From: Nageia nagi | Lineage: Eukaryota > Pinophyta | Direction: 5' to 3' | Assembly (NCBI GenBank): GCA_050084985.1 | Contig: JBITNC010000002.1 | Coordinates: 8,246,001-8,310,000, forward strand | DNA length: 64,000 nt | Shown here: one piece after another, positions 21,892-34,611 of the stretch | Layout of the letters: every line of letters starts with the position of its first letter | Position numbering within the stretch: the stretch's first letter is position 1 | The notes under the pieces: generated by a model | The model's database searches: none | What the model was told of the DNA's origin: nothing | The model's input: only the letters and a program-made list of their open reading frames with translations | Position numbers and translations under genes: made by a program

Positions 21892-24550
21892 TTGCCCTAC
21901 ATTTACTTTGGCCGGGTAGGGTCCAAACTTCACTACCAGGGTGGAGTGGAGTCCATAGTTGACCATGAAAGTCTATTGCATACCGAGTGTGGGTTAGATG
22001 ATATTTGCTTTACAATAGTTTCAAATTTTTTTACATGTTTTAAGAGTAAATGCAAGTTTTTATAAGTTCTTTACATTGCATGATAGTTTGCAAGGAGCAT
22101 GTAAAGTACATGGAACGATAAATGTTGATGAGTGTGTGTTTAAAATCAATGTATATTATATATTTGGTGTATACTATATATTTTGGTATATTGTGTGTAA
22201 AATTTTTAAACATATATTCATACACACACATAAATATATATCGTATAGTATACTAAAATGTTAGTTGTAAAGTATATAGAATGATAAAAATTTTACAATA
22301 TATATTGTATATATAGTATATTGTATCTGTGTGTGTGAGTGTGTATTTAAAATCAATGTATACTGTATATTTATTGTTGCATGTACTTTACACAAATATT
22401 TTGCAGCTAGTATAAAGGAACAAATCAATGTGTTGTAAGAAAAGTGTGCTACTCGGGATACAAAGTTGGTTGACCTACATGAGACATTAGCGGCCCAAGA
22501 TGAGACAATTAGTACCAAGGATTAAAAAAATAGCTAGCCTACAACAACAACTTGATGTTCAAAAGTAAGTGGTTCAAGAGATGATAGCCACCATAGATGC
22601 TCATAAGAGAAGTGGTATGTTATACGTGCTTTAGAAGATTCAAGATTATGAAAAATAGAAGCAAGATCTTGTTATACATAATGTGTACCTAGATAACCAA
22701 ATGAGTGTATTAGAATGTGATACAAGTGCAAGATGCACAAGTCTCTCAGTTTATATCTAGGCCTAGGAATAGTGAGAGCAAAAAGAGAGATCACAGTGAA
22801 TAGTGTGTGCATGGGGAGGGTAAAAGATCCTAGACACACAAATTGTACTCCTTGGACCACTTTTGACATATGAATATAAACATGCTCTTTATGGTTTAAA
22901 AATTTTGTTGTATGGTAACATGATAACTTGTAAATCTCTCGATCATAACTATCCAATGTTATATTGTTTGCATCAATTTAGAACATGATAAAATTTATAT
23001 GCTTTGTATGTTGACATATTTACTTCTATTTGATCCTCATTCAATGAAGAATGTCATCAAGGTAAGGTTTATCATCTTGTTGGTCATGAGTTCTTGATTC
23101 ATCCTTGATTACTTCATTGAAGTTTTGGAATATTCATTATCAATCATGTACATCAATCATTTTATAATTTCTAATGTTGTTATTAATTTTATTTAACAAA
23201 CATTTGAAAAGGTTTAGGGGTTTAACAACCTTGTTACTAGGTGCTAGTGCTGGGAATCCTTCATAATGCACAAAAATATTATAGTGCACCAAATATACAC
23301 CAAAATACCCCTAAAACAAAGACCTCACATGAAACAAAGATAAGGAAATCCTCAAATGTAAAGGCCCTAACACCTAACCCAACACAAATCTTTAAACAAA
23401 AATAAAATCATGAAATTCAAAACAAACTTCATTTCCACTATGAAATAAGGTACAATAAGAAAACTTAGGGAATCTAAAATTTACGATATGATAAGAATCA
23501 TTGTTACATCATAAAACATGAGTCCTATGACCATCTTGTTTAGTGATTCAAACCTCCATAGCCTCGAATAGGTAGCAAATCACTCACAAAATCTTAAAAC
23601 CTTTTGTATACCTCCTATAAATCACCTACAACCAAAATAATTATAGAGCTCTCTCAAATAAGATAAAAAAAGATGAAAATAACAAATGACAAAGATATTC
23701 CCCTATTTAAAACTCAAAATAGAATAGAAACTTCAAGATACATTAAATTTTTATGATAACCAACATCAATATACCTCGAGATTAGTTTCTCGATATCTCC
23801 ATGTCAAGATAAGGTGATTAACACAAAATTTTATTAAAAAAAACTTCAATCTCATCATCTCCAACATTAGGGGAAACAAATTTTTAGCACTAGTGGGTAA
23901 GTATTCCTTATATCTAATTTTTCAAAATTCTAAGTATTTTCAAAGAAAGAAGATTTAAATTTGTTTCTTCATATTCAGATGATTTGATTAGATCTCAAAA
24001 GTTCCTAAAAATGAAATATGTTCCTTAGAGCTATCATTGGTGGAAAGAATAGGTAAATGTGATTTTTTTAAAGAAAAGATGTGGAGGTATGCCTCGAGGT
24101 AACTACAAAGGGAGTGTTATTAAATCTACATATTTTTACTTCATAATTACATTGCTATAAATTTGAATTTGAAAGTAATATTTAATTATTATGTTTACAA
24201 ATGCTATATTGAGTAAAGTGTTATTTTTGTAATACTTATTTCATTTACGATCCTTTATCTTTACCATATCTAATGGAAATGAAATATTGCTACAAGTTTC
24301 TTTCATTTATGATACTTAAGAAAAGTTTAAGGGAAATGAAAGCTCATCTTTTCTTATGTTTAAGCATTCTATGCTCACATCCTTTCTTAGTTGAAAAATA
24401 ATTAACATTCACTAATGTGCACACAACTTCCTAATAGTACCTAGGGTAAAAGGTACTTGCAATGGTATAATCCATTATGATGAATCCAATCGATATTTAG
24501 AGAAAAGGATACTAGCAATGACATAGTTCATTATGATGGAGCTGTATATG
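21892..24550. other. 3' flank of the kinase gene and AT-rich intergenic DNA
   Basis: The first 75 bases match, in the opposite orientation, the 3' flank of the kinase fragment at 34612-34908 ('atttactttgg', 'aacttca-taccag', 'ttgacc'). They are therefore ancestral 3' untranslated sequence. At 22095-22400 a segment with 'aaatcaatgtata' and 'gtgtgtg' occurs twice in altered form. A short coiled-coil-like reading (LHETLAAQDETIS) near 22465-22600 is broken by stops and has no clear family. Nothing else is supported. Confidence 0.45.
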
Positions 24551-24862
24551 CTTTATGAACACCTTTTTTGGTTGGGTTATAAACCATCACCTTTATGATC
24601 ACCTTTTTTGGTTAGGTTATTAACCATCATCTTTATGATAATATTTATTGGTTGGGTTATTAACCATCACCTTTGTTGGTTGGGTTATTAACCATCACCT
24701 TTATGATCACCTTTATTGGTTGGGTTATTAACCATCACGTTTTTTGGTTGGGTTGAAACTAACCATCACTATGTTTGATTTATGATTGCCTTTGTTGGTT
24801 GGGTTATTAACCATCATTTTTATGATCACCTTTTTTGTTGGGTTGAAACCAAGAATCACTAT
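24551..24862. repeat. Minisatellite, 40-bp unit with a 28-bp variant
   Basis: About eight units. The core ttggttgggttattaaccat is preceded by 'tttatgatcacctt' in most units. One unit lacks that 12-bp lead and is 28 bp. Two units change 'ttatta' to 'tgaaac'. Each core holds a small inverted repeat (ggtt-att-aacc). The reading frame on the minus strand over this array is a product of the repeat. Confidence 0.85.
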
Positions 24863-26899
24863 GTAGCACATGATGCTCTTATAATATTTGGAGTGTATTT
24901 GTATTTTTTGATAGGTTCTTTGTAATTGATTCTTCTTGGCCACTCCAATAACACCCAATACAAAGAGGGGACAAAATACATTACTAATAAATTTTTGACT
25001 CTATGAAGATCCAAAAAAAACTAGAAAGTTTCTTTTTCTCTTCTTTACTTAAAGAAACTAATAATTTCAATTCATCCCATTAAAAATTTCAAGGGGAAGC
25101 ATGTGTTGATACATAATTTGGCATCCTTTTAGGCCAAACTACATGTCACATAATGCTCACTATATTAGGGTGGATATGGAATTATGTTATATTTCCTTTA
25201 TTGCTTATGATCTACCTAAGTTACTTCTCAAGTTTAATTCTCTTTTTTTGTAGATCAAACCACCAATATCAATGCTAGCATGCAAAGGTGCATTTAGGCA
25301 TATTCTTAGACCTATAAATTGAGATTTATATATATGGGAAGAGTATCAATATTTTATATGAATAGGATTTTACATATATGTTAGAAACTTGTCAGTGTTC
25401 GTCAACATCACCTATTGAGATTGGAATCTATTACACTCAAGATCCATCCCCTACTTCACCATTAGCTTGGAGGAGAGAGATCGATATTAGTGCAAAAGCA
25501 AGTGACATATACCTTCAAGGTTCTTAGTTCCAATGTTGTGGCTAACATCAATGCTTAGTTACATACAAGATATTATTCTTGGACCTAAGATCTAAGTCCT
25601 AATGTTCATCTGCATCTATTCAAGTTCATCTTTATTTTCAAGGTAAGTAACAAGCATGTGTATATCTTCCATTATCTTATAGGTTAGGGCATGTTTTTAT
25701 TTCAATTATATCATTGCTATTATCTTGATCCTTTCCATTAGTTACTGAGTGATCGTAGGAATTTAGGCACCTTTGTGCTTTAATTAATATAATTACTTCA
25801 TCCATTACTATAGTTTAGTTCACATTTTATCATCTCTAATTAGAACACCAATTTTCATTCATATGCTCATTATTCATGAAGCTTTATTGATAATACATAA
25901 AAAATACTATAAAACCCTTTTTTTATTTGAACAAATACCTATTTCATTGATGACATCTTTCATGGGTTTCATCAATAAAATGAATGGAATCTTATTAATG
26001 TATTTAAACCATGAACTAATCCATCTTATGATGAAATATTTTTCATAATAGATCATGATGGATTATGCAAGTTCCCTAACCCACCTTATCATGTATTAGG
26101 TGCACCTCTAAGAAGAGTTAATTTAATATAATATAATGTCTAGGTCCATCATAGGTCTAGCTGGTAATAAGAAAAAATATTTTCTTTAAAGGTAATTAAA
26201 ACAATATTTAGTGTTCCATATATGTTTTGGCTACACTTCTTACAAATATTAACATTCCTCTCTCTCTCTAAAATGATTCGGCATATATGTGATATCATCA
26301 ATATCTAAATAGATCAAATTTTTCTTCTAATAAAATCCTAATTCGCATTAGTTGAAAAAATTGATAATAGATCTTGGTCTAGCACCTTGAATTCCCATTA
26401 TGTATTTAATATATATCCCAAATTTTAGAAGAGAACTCATAGTGGATTAGTAGGTCATTAATCAAATCTTTCTTCCTTTTGTAAAGTAGATGTACAAATT
26501 TGGGAAGATGAAGCCTTTTTTCCTAAAATTATCACTAGTGTATATCTTGTTTAGATAAGTAGGATATTTTAAGGATGGGGGTTTTGGCCTATACCTTAAT
26601 CCATAAGGTTGTTATTCTATCCTTTTCATTAATGTTTAGCCAATTGTATCCAATTTTCTTTAATATTTCTTCTTACTCTTTTGATCAATTCATTAAAGAG
26701 TATCTATTTTTTCCTTGGGGAAATCATATATATTATTCAAGATTTCTTCTTAGAAACTACAAAGTTGCTTCCATACCATTTTTTGGGGCAGGGAGGTTTT
26801 TCCATACTACTTTGTTATTCCTTATTTTAATGTAATTACATACTTTCAACCCAATATTGGTTTTGGTCCATACCATGGTTAGTTGAAGTTCAACTTGAT
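24863..26899. other. AT-rich DNA, possibly old LINE tail at its right end
   Basis: No terminal repeats or tandem structure were found. The right end (from about 25900) may belong to the minus-strand LINE remnant at 26900-27560, but the translation there is too decayed to support this. Confidence 0.35.
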
Positions 26900-27560
26900 G
26901 TGAAAGATGAGGTCTCTCAATTCAAGGTCCATCCTAGAAGAAAATATTTTGGCTTTTACTTACATCCTATCTCGATTTTTTCTAGATGTTTTCTCTTACT
27001 TCTAGTAATCTATTTCAAAAGGAGGATACCTTAAAGTTGTTATTTATTCCAAGGAAGCTATTGTCCTCTTAATCCAAGTACTTTTGCTTATATATTTTGG
27101 TCCATTCATTTTCATAACCACCACCTATTTTTTAAGCTAATTTTGAACACATAGTTTGGTGGATTTATTAGATTTATCTTATTCCAAGTCCTCCTTCACT
27201 TTTCTTTCTATAAATGTTTTACCAAGCTAATAATGTAAACTCTTTCTTTTCCTCAATAATTATCCATACAAATCTTCCATATATCTCATCTATCTTATGT
27301 ATTACTATGGATGGGATTTTAAATATATTTTCCATGTACACTAGAGCACTTCGAAGGGTGGATATGAGTAGTTGCACTTTTCCTACTCAAAAAGGCCCCT
27401 TTCCAACCTTCCATTTTTTCCCAATTCGATCCATTACTCTTTTCTAGAATTCTATTATCATTCTTCCATCAAAAAGGGGCATACTAAGTTAGAGTAAAGG
27501 GAGGATATCAATCCTAGATTGAAAAATATTGGTAATTGATATACAATACCTATTATCTTT
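26900..27560 (-). pseudogene. Decayed LINE ORF2, C-terminal part of reverse transcriptase region
   Basis: Read on the minus strand, 27560 to about 27050 gives, with frameshifts, PLFDGRMIIEF, VMDRIGKKW, STLRSALVYMENIFKIPS and FVWIIIEEKKEF. This is the stretch after the catalytic motif in plant L1 ORF2 proteins (YLG-P-DGR, WK---LS--G, L--IP-Y-----IP, FLWG). EGGLGI-like residues follow near 27200. It differs from the LINE at 13025, so it is a second LINE family. It is non-functional. The boundaries are uncertain. Confidence 0.65.
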
Positions 27561-29134
27561 ACCTATAATAAACATTAGATGTTAGGTTTAAAGTTGTACA
27601 TATACTAAGATCTCCCATGCAAGATTTCTTCTCAGGATACCTCACTTCTAAAGCACCAATGCTAATGCTTTTACGGATAATTTTGAAGTACCAAGGCTAC
27701 AAAATATTGATGATAGATATCACAATAAAGTTTGATTGTGGTAATCCTACAATAATAGGTCTAACTTAGAAAATAATTATCTTGATATTGCAAATAAAAA
27801 ATCTTGATATGTTCTTGCTTGGGATATTGATAAGGATAAATAGTGATTAGAGATATCAAGACAAACATATGATAGTTATCACATGTATACATTTCCTCTT
27901 TATTATGAAAAGTCTCTACTTGAGCCAATCTAGCTCTCTTAGCATTGCTTGATCCTTGAACCATAAAAGAAGGAAATGTGTGATATAACATACATGTCGA
28001 TATTGAATAATAATATATCATAAATGATATCAAAATATTGAATATATATTATCATCTTATTTTAAGATATCTAAAATAAAAAAAGTGTTTTTATTTTAGG
28101 TGTCAACAAGTATGCTCAAATGTTGAAAAAGAGTTATAATTAATGTGATGTGAGGTATAAAGTATGGGTAGATAACATTTTATATAATAGTGAGAATGAT
28201 TTTGTTTATTAGGTGCATTAAAAATATATAGAAAATAACAAATCATACCCACTATCAACATGACATGAATGCATTTAATTATATCAATTTGGTAAAGAAA
28301 AATTTAAGAAAATTTGAAGTATATGATTCTTAGGAATCAATGAAAAGGATATAATTATATATGTTGGATGTCATAACATATCACAAATATAGTTATCAAA
28401 GGAGAAATAATAAATCTTGTATCATCTCAACCCATAATGGTTAGATAGTATAGTTTTATGGTCAAGATTTTCTAACATCCTCCATGCCACTTAAGATATC
28501 TTCAAACCCTTCCAAACATCTAAATCCCTTAAGAGAGACTTTTTTTTTTTAAGTCAATTTTATTTTTAATCCCTTATTTTAAAAAATGGTTCACAAACAA
28601 TATAAACCAAAAAGGGGCATAAAGAAAGACCAAAATTGTGAAACCTCGATCTCATAATATTCTTTGAGATCTATCATCTCTTTAAGGAAGTATCTACAAA
28701 ACATAGTAATATATTTTTCTTTTCTCACTTTTGAAATGTGACCTATATACTACCATAACATCTATAACAGGTGAAATACTTAGTAGAAGGTTTTGAAGGG
28801 TTAAAATTTGTCAAACATGTATACAAAATATCATATTTCTTATTTCAATTTGATATATGCTAGATATATAATTATGATACTTGTTTGTTAGACCTTACAT
28901 ACCTTAATTTGATCATAATTATCATACTACACCATATTATTCATACATTAAATGAACATATTTCTAAATTAATTTTTATAGTAAATAATTTTATTTTATT
29001 ATTACTTTTAATTAACTTAAGTTATTTATAAAAAGTAAAGTATCCCACTCTATTTCTTGGATGTTATAACACATGATAAATACATTTATAAAATAAGAAA
29101 TAAGAAACTTTTTATCTTAGATCGAAGCAATGAA
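27561..29134. other. AT-rich intergenic DNA
   Basis: No gene supported. Phrases such as 'gatgtcataacatatcac' (28367) and 'gatgttataacacatgat' (29059) belong to the dispersed short repeat that is tandemly arrayed at 33780-34250. Confidence 0.4.
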
Positions 29135-29400
29135 TCATACTCCATATATTGATGCCTTGTCCAGTAAAGCCATGATGTTTTTGATGTTGATTTGAATTAC
29201 AGCCCATGTCAGAAAGAACATCTCGCTCAATTCTATATGGGTATCCGTGTTTTTTTGACCTGCGATTATCTCAACAAGCACTATGCCAAAACTGTAAACA
29301 TCGACCTTGAGAGTGATAGGCAGCCCAAAAATCCAGTGATAGGCAGCCCAAAAATCCACTCAGGAGCCAAGTAGCCTCTGGTTCCTCTTATCATTGAAAC
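29135..29400 (-). pseudogene. S-receptor-like kinase fragment (kinase C-lobe)
   Basis: The minus strand from about 29396 reads RGTRGYLAPEWIF, then DVYSFGIVLVEIIAG, then a stretch like the family's AIQIN--N--ALIDK, ending at about 29150. It corresponds to residues about 635-720 of the kinase at 19522-21891. A 23-bp tandem duplication (29312-29357) inserts a frameshift between PEWIFGLPI and the next motif. Nothing of the N-lobe, lectin domain or C-terminus is adjacent. It is a broken piece of a family member. Confidence 0.9.
29312..29357. repeat. 23-bp tandem duplication inside the kinase fragment
   Basis: agtgataggcagcccaaaaa plus tcc occurs twice in direct succession (29312-29334 and 29335-29357). 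The length is not a multiple of three, so it breaks the kinase frame. The two copies are identical, so the slip is probably younger than the decay around it. Confidence 0.9.
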
Positions 29401-32400
29401 ATGTTTTTGCAAGTATAACAAATTTTCAACGTAAGTTGAATTAATTTATAACTTTTAAAGATAAAATTTTAGCAATAATTATTTAATAATGTCCAATACA
29501 TTGTAAATCAAATTTTGCACACTTTAATGCAACTTTTTTCTTGTGTCATTTGTTAAATATTTTTTATGATAAAGACAAAGGGGGAAATTGTATTAAACAT
29601 TAATTATTGTGAATATGCATAAGGTTAATTATTTTTGAATATGCATAATAGTTCTTGGATGTCTTAGAATTTGAAGTGAAAAACGAGATTTCTTTCAAAC
29701 TTTGATATGCACTATTCTTATTGGTTGCAATACTATTTTGTTATTATATGCATATTATTAAAATGAAAACTCTATAGTGCATTTGCATTGATATTGCACA
29801 TTATGAAGAAGCATTGTTGGCATGCTTCTATATGCACTAAAATAAAAAAAATTGTTGCCACTAAAATAAAAATTTGTGATGCATTTGCATTATGTTGCTT
29901 GGATATGCACATGATGATTATGCTTGGTGTTTTGTCCAATGTATATGCATAGAGTTTTTATGTGATGAATAAGCATAGTATTTGAATTGAAATTTGTGTA
30001 AATTTTCAAATTATATGAAGTGCACTATCCATATTGGTTGCAATGATATTATGCTTATATATGCATATTCTTAAGATAGAAATTTTTGTGCTAGTGTTTG
30101 AAAAAAAAATAATTTTTTTTTTCAAACCTTATATGCACTATGTCAGATGTGCATTGGACTATGAGTTTATATATTCAAATTTGTGTATATCTACACATTT
30201 GTTATTTTATATCAATGGTTAATATGAAAATTTTTGAACTTCCAAAATTCATTTTATGCATATTATTTGAAGAAATTATTTTTTAAATTATCCTCATTAT
30301 TTGTGCACATTGTGGGTGAAAACATTTTGGTTATACACACATTCTTGTTTATGCACATTATTCTAAATCCGAAGTTAGTTAAAATTTTTGAATTTTGCAC
30401 AAATTCTTATTGGAGTAAAATTTATAAATTTTTTTAACATTGAAATTATTTTGTATTAATCCTTAAAATTTTTATTTATGCATATTGGATAATATACTTG
30501 TTGAAGTGCAAAGTTTATAAACTTTTCAACAAGATTTGTTGAGAATAATTCAATATTAATTGCTTTTGCATAAGTAAAAAACATATACAAGTGCTTTTGA
30601 AAAATTTACATTCTTCTCTAATTTTGTAGAGCTTAGTAATATGCAACATTTTTTTGATAAAGTTACTCTTAAGGGGAAGTATAAAGTTTAAACATTTTTT
30701 AAATATACTTTTATGATTGAAAAATTTATCCATATTTATGGATTGATGCCATTATACTTCCATGTTGATGGATCAAATTCAAGAATCTTTTTTTATTGTA
30801 TGTGACTATAAGTATTGTCTTGGCATCTTCATGATGATTTATAGTACACCATTTACCATATTTTTACTTTCATATTGGTAAGTTATATTCATGATGATGG
30901 ATTGATTATCATATTGCTATTTGTTAGCAAGTTGTAATGGATGGAGTGGTTAAAAAGGTTCCCCATTTTCCATGGTTGCATATTGTTGAAGTGGTTTAAA
31001 AGGTTCACCTTTCTCTAAAATTAAATTTTTTGATAGAACTTGAATCCATGCTATTGGATTAATGCTACCAAATTATATCATATGCATCTTGACCAAGTGG
31101 CATAGTCAAGTTTGCTTATTGTGGCTAGTTATTCATAAATAAGAACTTGTGTGGCTTATGTTATGCTTTTAAATCTTGACTTGGTGGTTTAATCAAGTTG
31201 ACATTTTTTATGTCTTGAAAATCTTAACTTGGAGATATAATCAAGTGTTTTTGCCTTGTAAATTTTGACTTGATGGTTTGGTCAAGTAGGCATTTTTGTG
31301 ATTTAACTTGGTGGTTTGGTCAAGTTGGTTTATCTGTGATTTGAAAAATTTTGATTTTATGTTTTAATCAAGTTGGCATTTGATGATTTATGATATGATT
31401 AAGATAACATGGTCACATAGGTATTTGATTGGTGAAGTTGTCATCAAAAGGAAGAAATATGTTATAAAAATATTATGATATGATGACTCTCTCATATACT
31501 AAAATAAATACAAAATAATGATTAAAATAAACAAATATAAAAATCAAAAAATTTGATGATATTTTTTATCATTGGTTGAGAATGCATTTATATCATTTTG
31601 TTGGTTATGCATTTGATAATGTTGTACACATATGTTATTATTAATATCATATTATTAATGATACATTTTTTTAAATAAAAAAAATAATAATATCAAATAA
31701 AAAAATCAAACTCTATATAACAAATATAGTTCCAATTTTTAATATTACAAAAAATAATTTGCAAATACTTGTAACTTTTATTTGTTACAAACAAATTGTA
31801 ACCTCCTTTTTTTGTGTAGTAAATTCTTAAGATCAAAAAGGAGTTCTTTTATTGTACACACAATAAAAAATTTGCAAACTTTTGTTAAAAAATTGCAAGC
31901 AATAGTAAAATTTTACAATTTTTACTATCAATCATTTTAGCTTTCTTACAAAAAATATAACCTCATTACAAAATATCACACAAATTGAGTTTTTTTGTAA
32001 GATTACAAAAAAAAAAAATATATCTCATCATAGTTTTCAATCTAATTATGTAAAAATATTAGATCTAACTATGCAAAAAATTAGATATGCTAATTTTCAC
32101 AAGATCTAAAAAATCTAACCATATACCATATGTTAGATCTAGTTTTTAAATACTACTAACATGTAGTTAAGGTAAAATTTTACCTTAAATTTTGAGCCCA
32201 TTATCCTCAAGAAAAAACATGTTAGTATTGATCATTATAAATTTCAACTATTAAAGATATTAACTAGATCTAACAAAAAATAATAGATCTAATGGGTAAC
32301 CTTAAAAAATGTTTAAATAAATTGAAGGTTAAAAAATTCTAACCCTAAATTAGATCTATCAAAGTTTTCAATCTACCCATACAAAATATAGTAGATCTAG

Positions 32401-32514
32401 CTTTTAGTTTTAAAATAAAATTGAAACAAGATTAGGGGATAGATATACCTTTTAATTTGAGAAGAGTTACCTCAAGATCACTAAGTAGATACTTTAAGGA
32501 GATCATCACAAGGA
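29401..32514. other. AT-rich region with several degenerate repeats
   Basis: A unit with 'gcactat-c-tattggttgcaat' and 'tatatgcatatt' occurs at about 29707 and 30020, spaced about 313 bp; weaker echoes of its 'tatgcac' and 'tatgcatatt' words occur near 30130 and 30254. 'tagatct' words cluster at 32060-32400. The right end directly borders a primer site and LTR on the minus strand, so part of this stretch may be the internal region of that element. No coding frame was recognised. Confidence 0.45.
31083..31382. repeat. Short imperfect repeats with an inverted core
   Basis: Six variants of 'cttgacttggtggtttggtcaagtt' occur near 31088, 31174, 31222, 31265, 31303 and 31352. The ends of each (acttg ... 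caagt) are complementary, so every unit can form a small hairpin. Spacing varies from about 38 to 86 bp. Confidence 0.65.
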
Positions 32515-32527
32515 GGCTCTGATACCA
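32515..32527 (-). other. Primer binding site, initiator Met tRNA type
   Basis: The minus strand reads TGGTATCAGAGCC, a perfect match to the complement of initiator Met tRNA. It lies two bases internal to the LTR at 32530-33015. This makes that LTR a 5' LTR, with the element body to its left. Confidence 0.8.
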
Positions 32528-32529
32528 CA

Positions 32530-33015
32530 TGATGGAATTGAGGGATTCCATAAACCAAAATCTCTTGTAGCTTCTCCAACAAATCTAACTTTTCACCATC
32601 TAACTAAGAAATCATTCACAAAATGGGAACACACAATGTATAGCGCTTCCTCCAACTCGTGGGAGTACATCCACTTTGAATCATTTCTTCTATTACTTCT
32701 CACAAGAGAACTATCCTACAAATTTTCAAGAATTCTTCTACAAAGCTCCTACAAGAGCATTCCTACAACTCTACAAGACTAACATCATCATATTTCTACA
32801 AGTATAATGAGAGGAAAGGTACCTCTCAATTTATAAGATGAAACCTACTCTTTAACCACCCTTTTACCCAAGGGTAAGGTTAAAGCTTTTTCCATATTAA
32901 TTTATTCCTTTAATATTTTAAGGTATCTAGAGATACTTTAAGCATTAAGTGGATTTGCAGTGTGGGTTTATATTAAAGAGACATATTACACAATAATGCA
33001 TTATAATTTTCAACA
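32530..33015 (-). mobile_element. 5' LTR of a minus-strand retrotransposon
   Basis: On the minus strand it starts TGTTGAAAATTATAATGCATT and ends CCATCA, 486 bp. A TATA-like box (plus-strand tttata, 32830-32835) and the adjacent perfect primer site support the call. Its first bases and general layout resemble the LTR at 4049-4547. No partner LTR or coding region was recognised to the left, so the element is partial or deeply decayed. Confidence 0.75.
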
Positions 33016-33236
33016 AACCCAAGGCTTGACCCATTTCTGAGTTGAATCCTTTGAATGGCATGGTAACCTCTAAACACATTTTTAATTTGTATGGGGATAG
33101 ATCTTCAAGTTTTTGAATGTTGGTTGTTGCACTAAATCCATGTCTCTTTTGAGTGTGAGATAGAGTAGTTATATGATTTAGTTATCAAAAATCTTATTTG
33201 GATACTATTTTAGCCCTTATTGTATAATAAAAAATG
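33016..33236. other. Intergenic DNA, nothing recognised
   Basis: Flanks the LTR. The first five bases, aaccc, would be one half of its target-site duplication if the other end were known. Confidence 0.3.
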
Positions 33237-33380
33237 TTAATTTATTTTTAATTATGCAATTTAATTTAATTTGAATATTAAGTGTAAGCATATTAATTTA
33301 TTTTTAATTATGAAATTTAATTTAATTTGAATATTAAGTGTAAGCATATTAATTTATTTTTAATTATGAAATTATACTTT
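33237..33380. repeat. 56-bp tandem repeat, about 2.5 copies
   Basis: ttaatttatttttaattatg begins units at 33237, 33293 and 33349, an exact 56-bp period. The first two units differ by one base. The third fades after about 30 bases. Confidence 0.9.
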
Positions 33381-33779
33381 ATGCCTTTTTAAATATTGAT
33401 TTTATGTTCTTTTTAGTGCTTACTTCATACTCAAAATCAAAAAGAGAAAACCTATATGCTATGTTACCATAAAGTAGGTGTTGACAAAATATAATTGATT
33501 TTTAGCCAATAATAACCATAAGGATGTCCAAAGACATCAAAAAAATTGTAATTAATTATATGATGTTGGGTATCAATTAGGTGTAAATTATATTTTATCT
33601 AGTAGTAAAAGAACTATTATTTTATTAGGGGTATGAGGATGAAATCAAGAACATATATTTCATAGTAAACTATAACCATTATCAACAATAACATGACTAT
33701 GTTGAACTATGTAAACTTGCTAAAAAAAATGTAAACAACTTAGTACTGCATGAGGTATGGAAATCAAAGAAATTGTTTT

Positions 33780-34250
33780 CATTGCATATCTTGGATAACA
33801 TATGTATATATTTATCTTTGGACAAAACTTGATAGTTTATATCAACCGTAGGATTTTAATGACGTTAAAAGATGTCCTTTGTTCATTGATGTCATAAATG
33901 AATTTAGCAAAAGAAAGATAAGTAACTTTTTCTTGAATGGAAGTAAACAATTTCATTCTATATATTGAATATCATAACATATCATAAATGTATTTAGCAA
34001 AGAAAAGTAAAGAAAAGATAAATAACTATCTATTAAATTAAATAGTATAACATATCAAATGATAGATAAATAACCTTCCCTTAAGTTAAAGCTAAAAATC
34101 TTTTCGTATATCTTAAATGACAAAATATATTATGAATACATTTACCTTATCTTGAAATAACCCAAAAGATCACATTCCATATTCTAAATGGGATAACATA
34201 TCATGAATACATTTAACAAAAGAAAGCTAAATAACCTTATTTTATTAAGA
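33780..34250. repeat. Degenerate tandem array, unit about 65-80 bp
   Basis: Variants of 'ttgaat-tcataacatatcataaatacatttagcaaaagaaagataaataacctt' recur near 33790, 33886, 33956, 34034, 34113 and 34177. Single copies also lie near 28367 and 29059, on the far side of the kinase fragment at 29135-29400. So two kinase fragments each lie next to this repeat. Confidence 0.6.
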
Positions 34251-34499
34251 AAGTGAAACCTGAAATAATTTTTCCACCTTACAAGGAGGATGAGACAAAA
34301 GTTTTTAATATAACATACTCTCCAAGCACTAATATCTTAAGGTTATCATTAATAGTTCTATCTTACTAACAATATCCTTTTAAAATTTTAATCATGGAAC
34401 GACAGCCCATAAACATTTATTTTTTTCGTACTTTTATTTTATGCTTGTGTTACTATAATTGATCCACTCCGATGTATTATTATTTATTTAGGCAATTTG

Positions 34500-34611
34500 A
34501 GTTTAGGTCAAAAGTGAAGTCCACCCTAACCTTGGTAATGAAGTTCGGACCGTTTCTTCCAAAGTAAATTTCTGACATTCATCTTCTACAAAGAGGAGAA
34601 ACGAAAGGGGA
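34500..34611 (-). other. Conserved 3' flank of the kinase fragment
   Basis: Read on the minus strand this matches the 75 bases after the stop of the intact kinase gene, including 'atttactttgg', 'aacttcattacca' and a closing 'ttgacc'. The fragment therefore comes from a gene copy and not from processed coding sequence alone. Confidence 0.6.

Noticed and set aside
22040-22400. CRISPR-like or regulatory direct repeats in the TA/TG-rich stretch
   Set aside because: The repeats are low-complexity TATA/GTGT words without constant units or spacers, and CRISPR is not expected in a plant nuclear genome.
24728-24958. Minus-strand open frame of 76 residues rich in N-P-T-K-K
   Set aside because: It is a translation of the 40-bp minisatellite, so the apparent protein repeat is a by-product.
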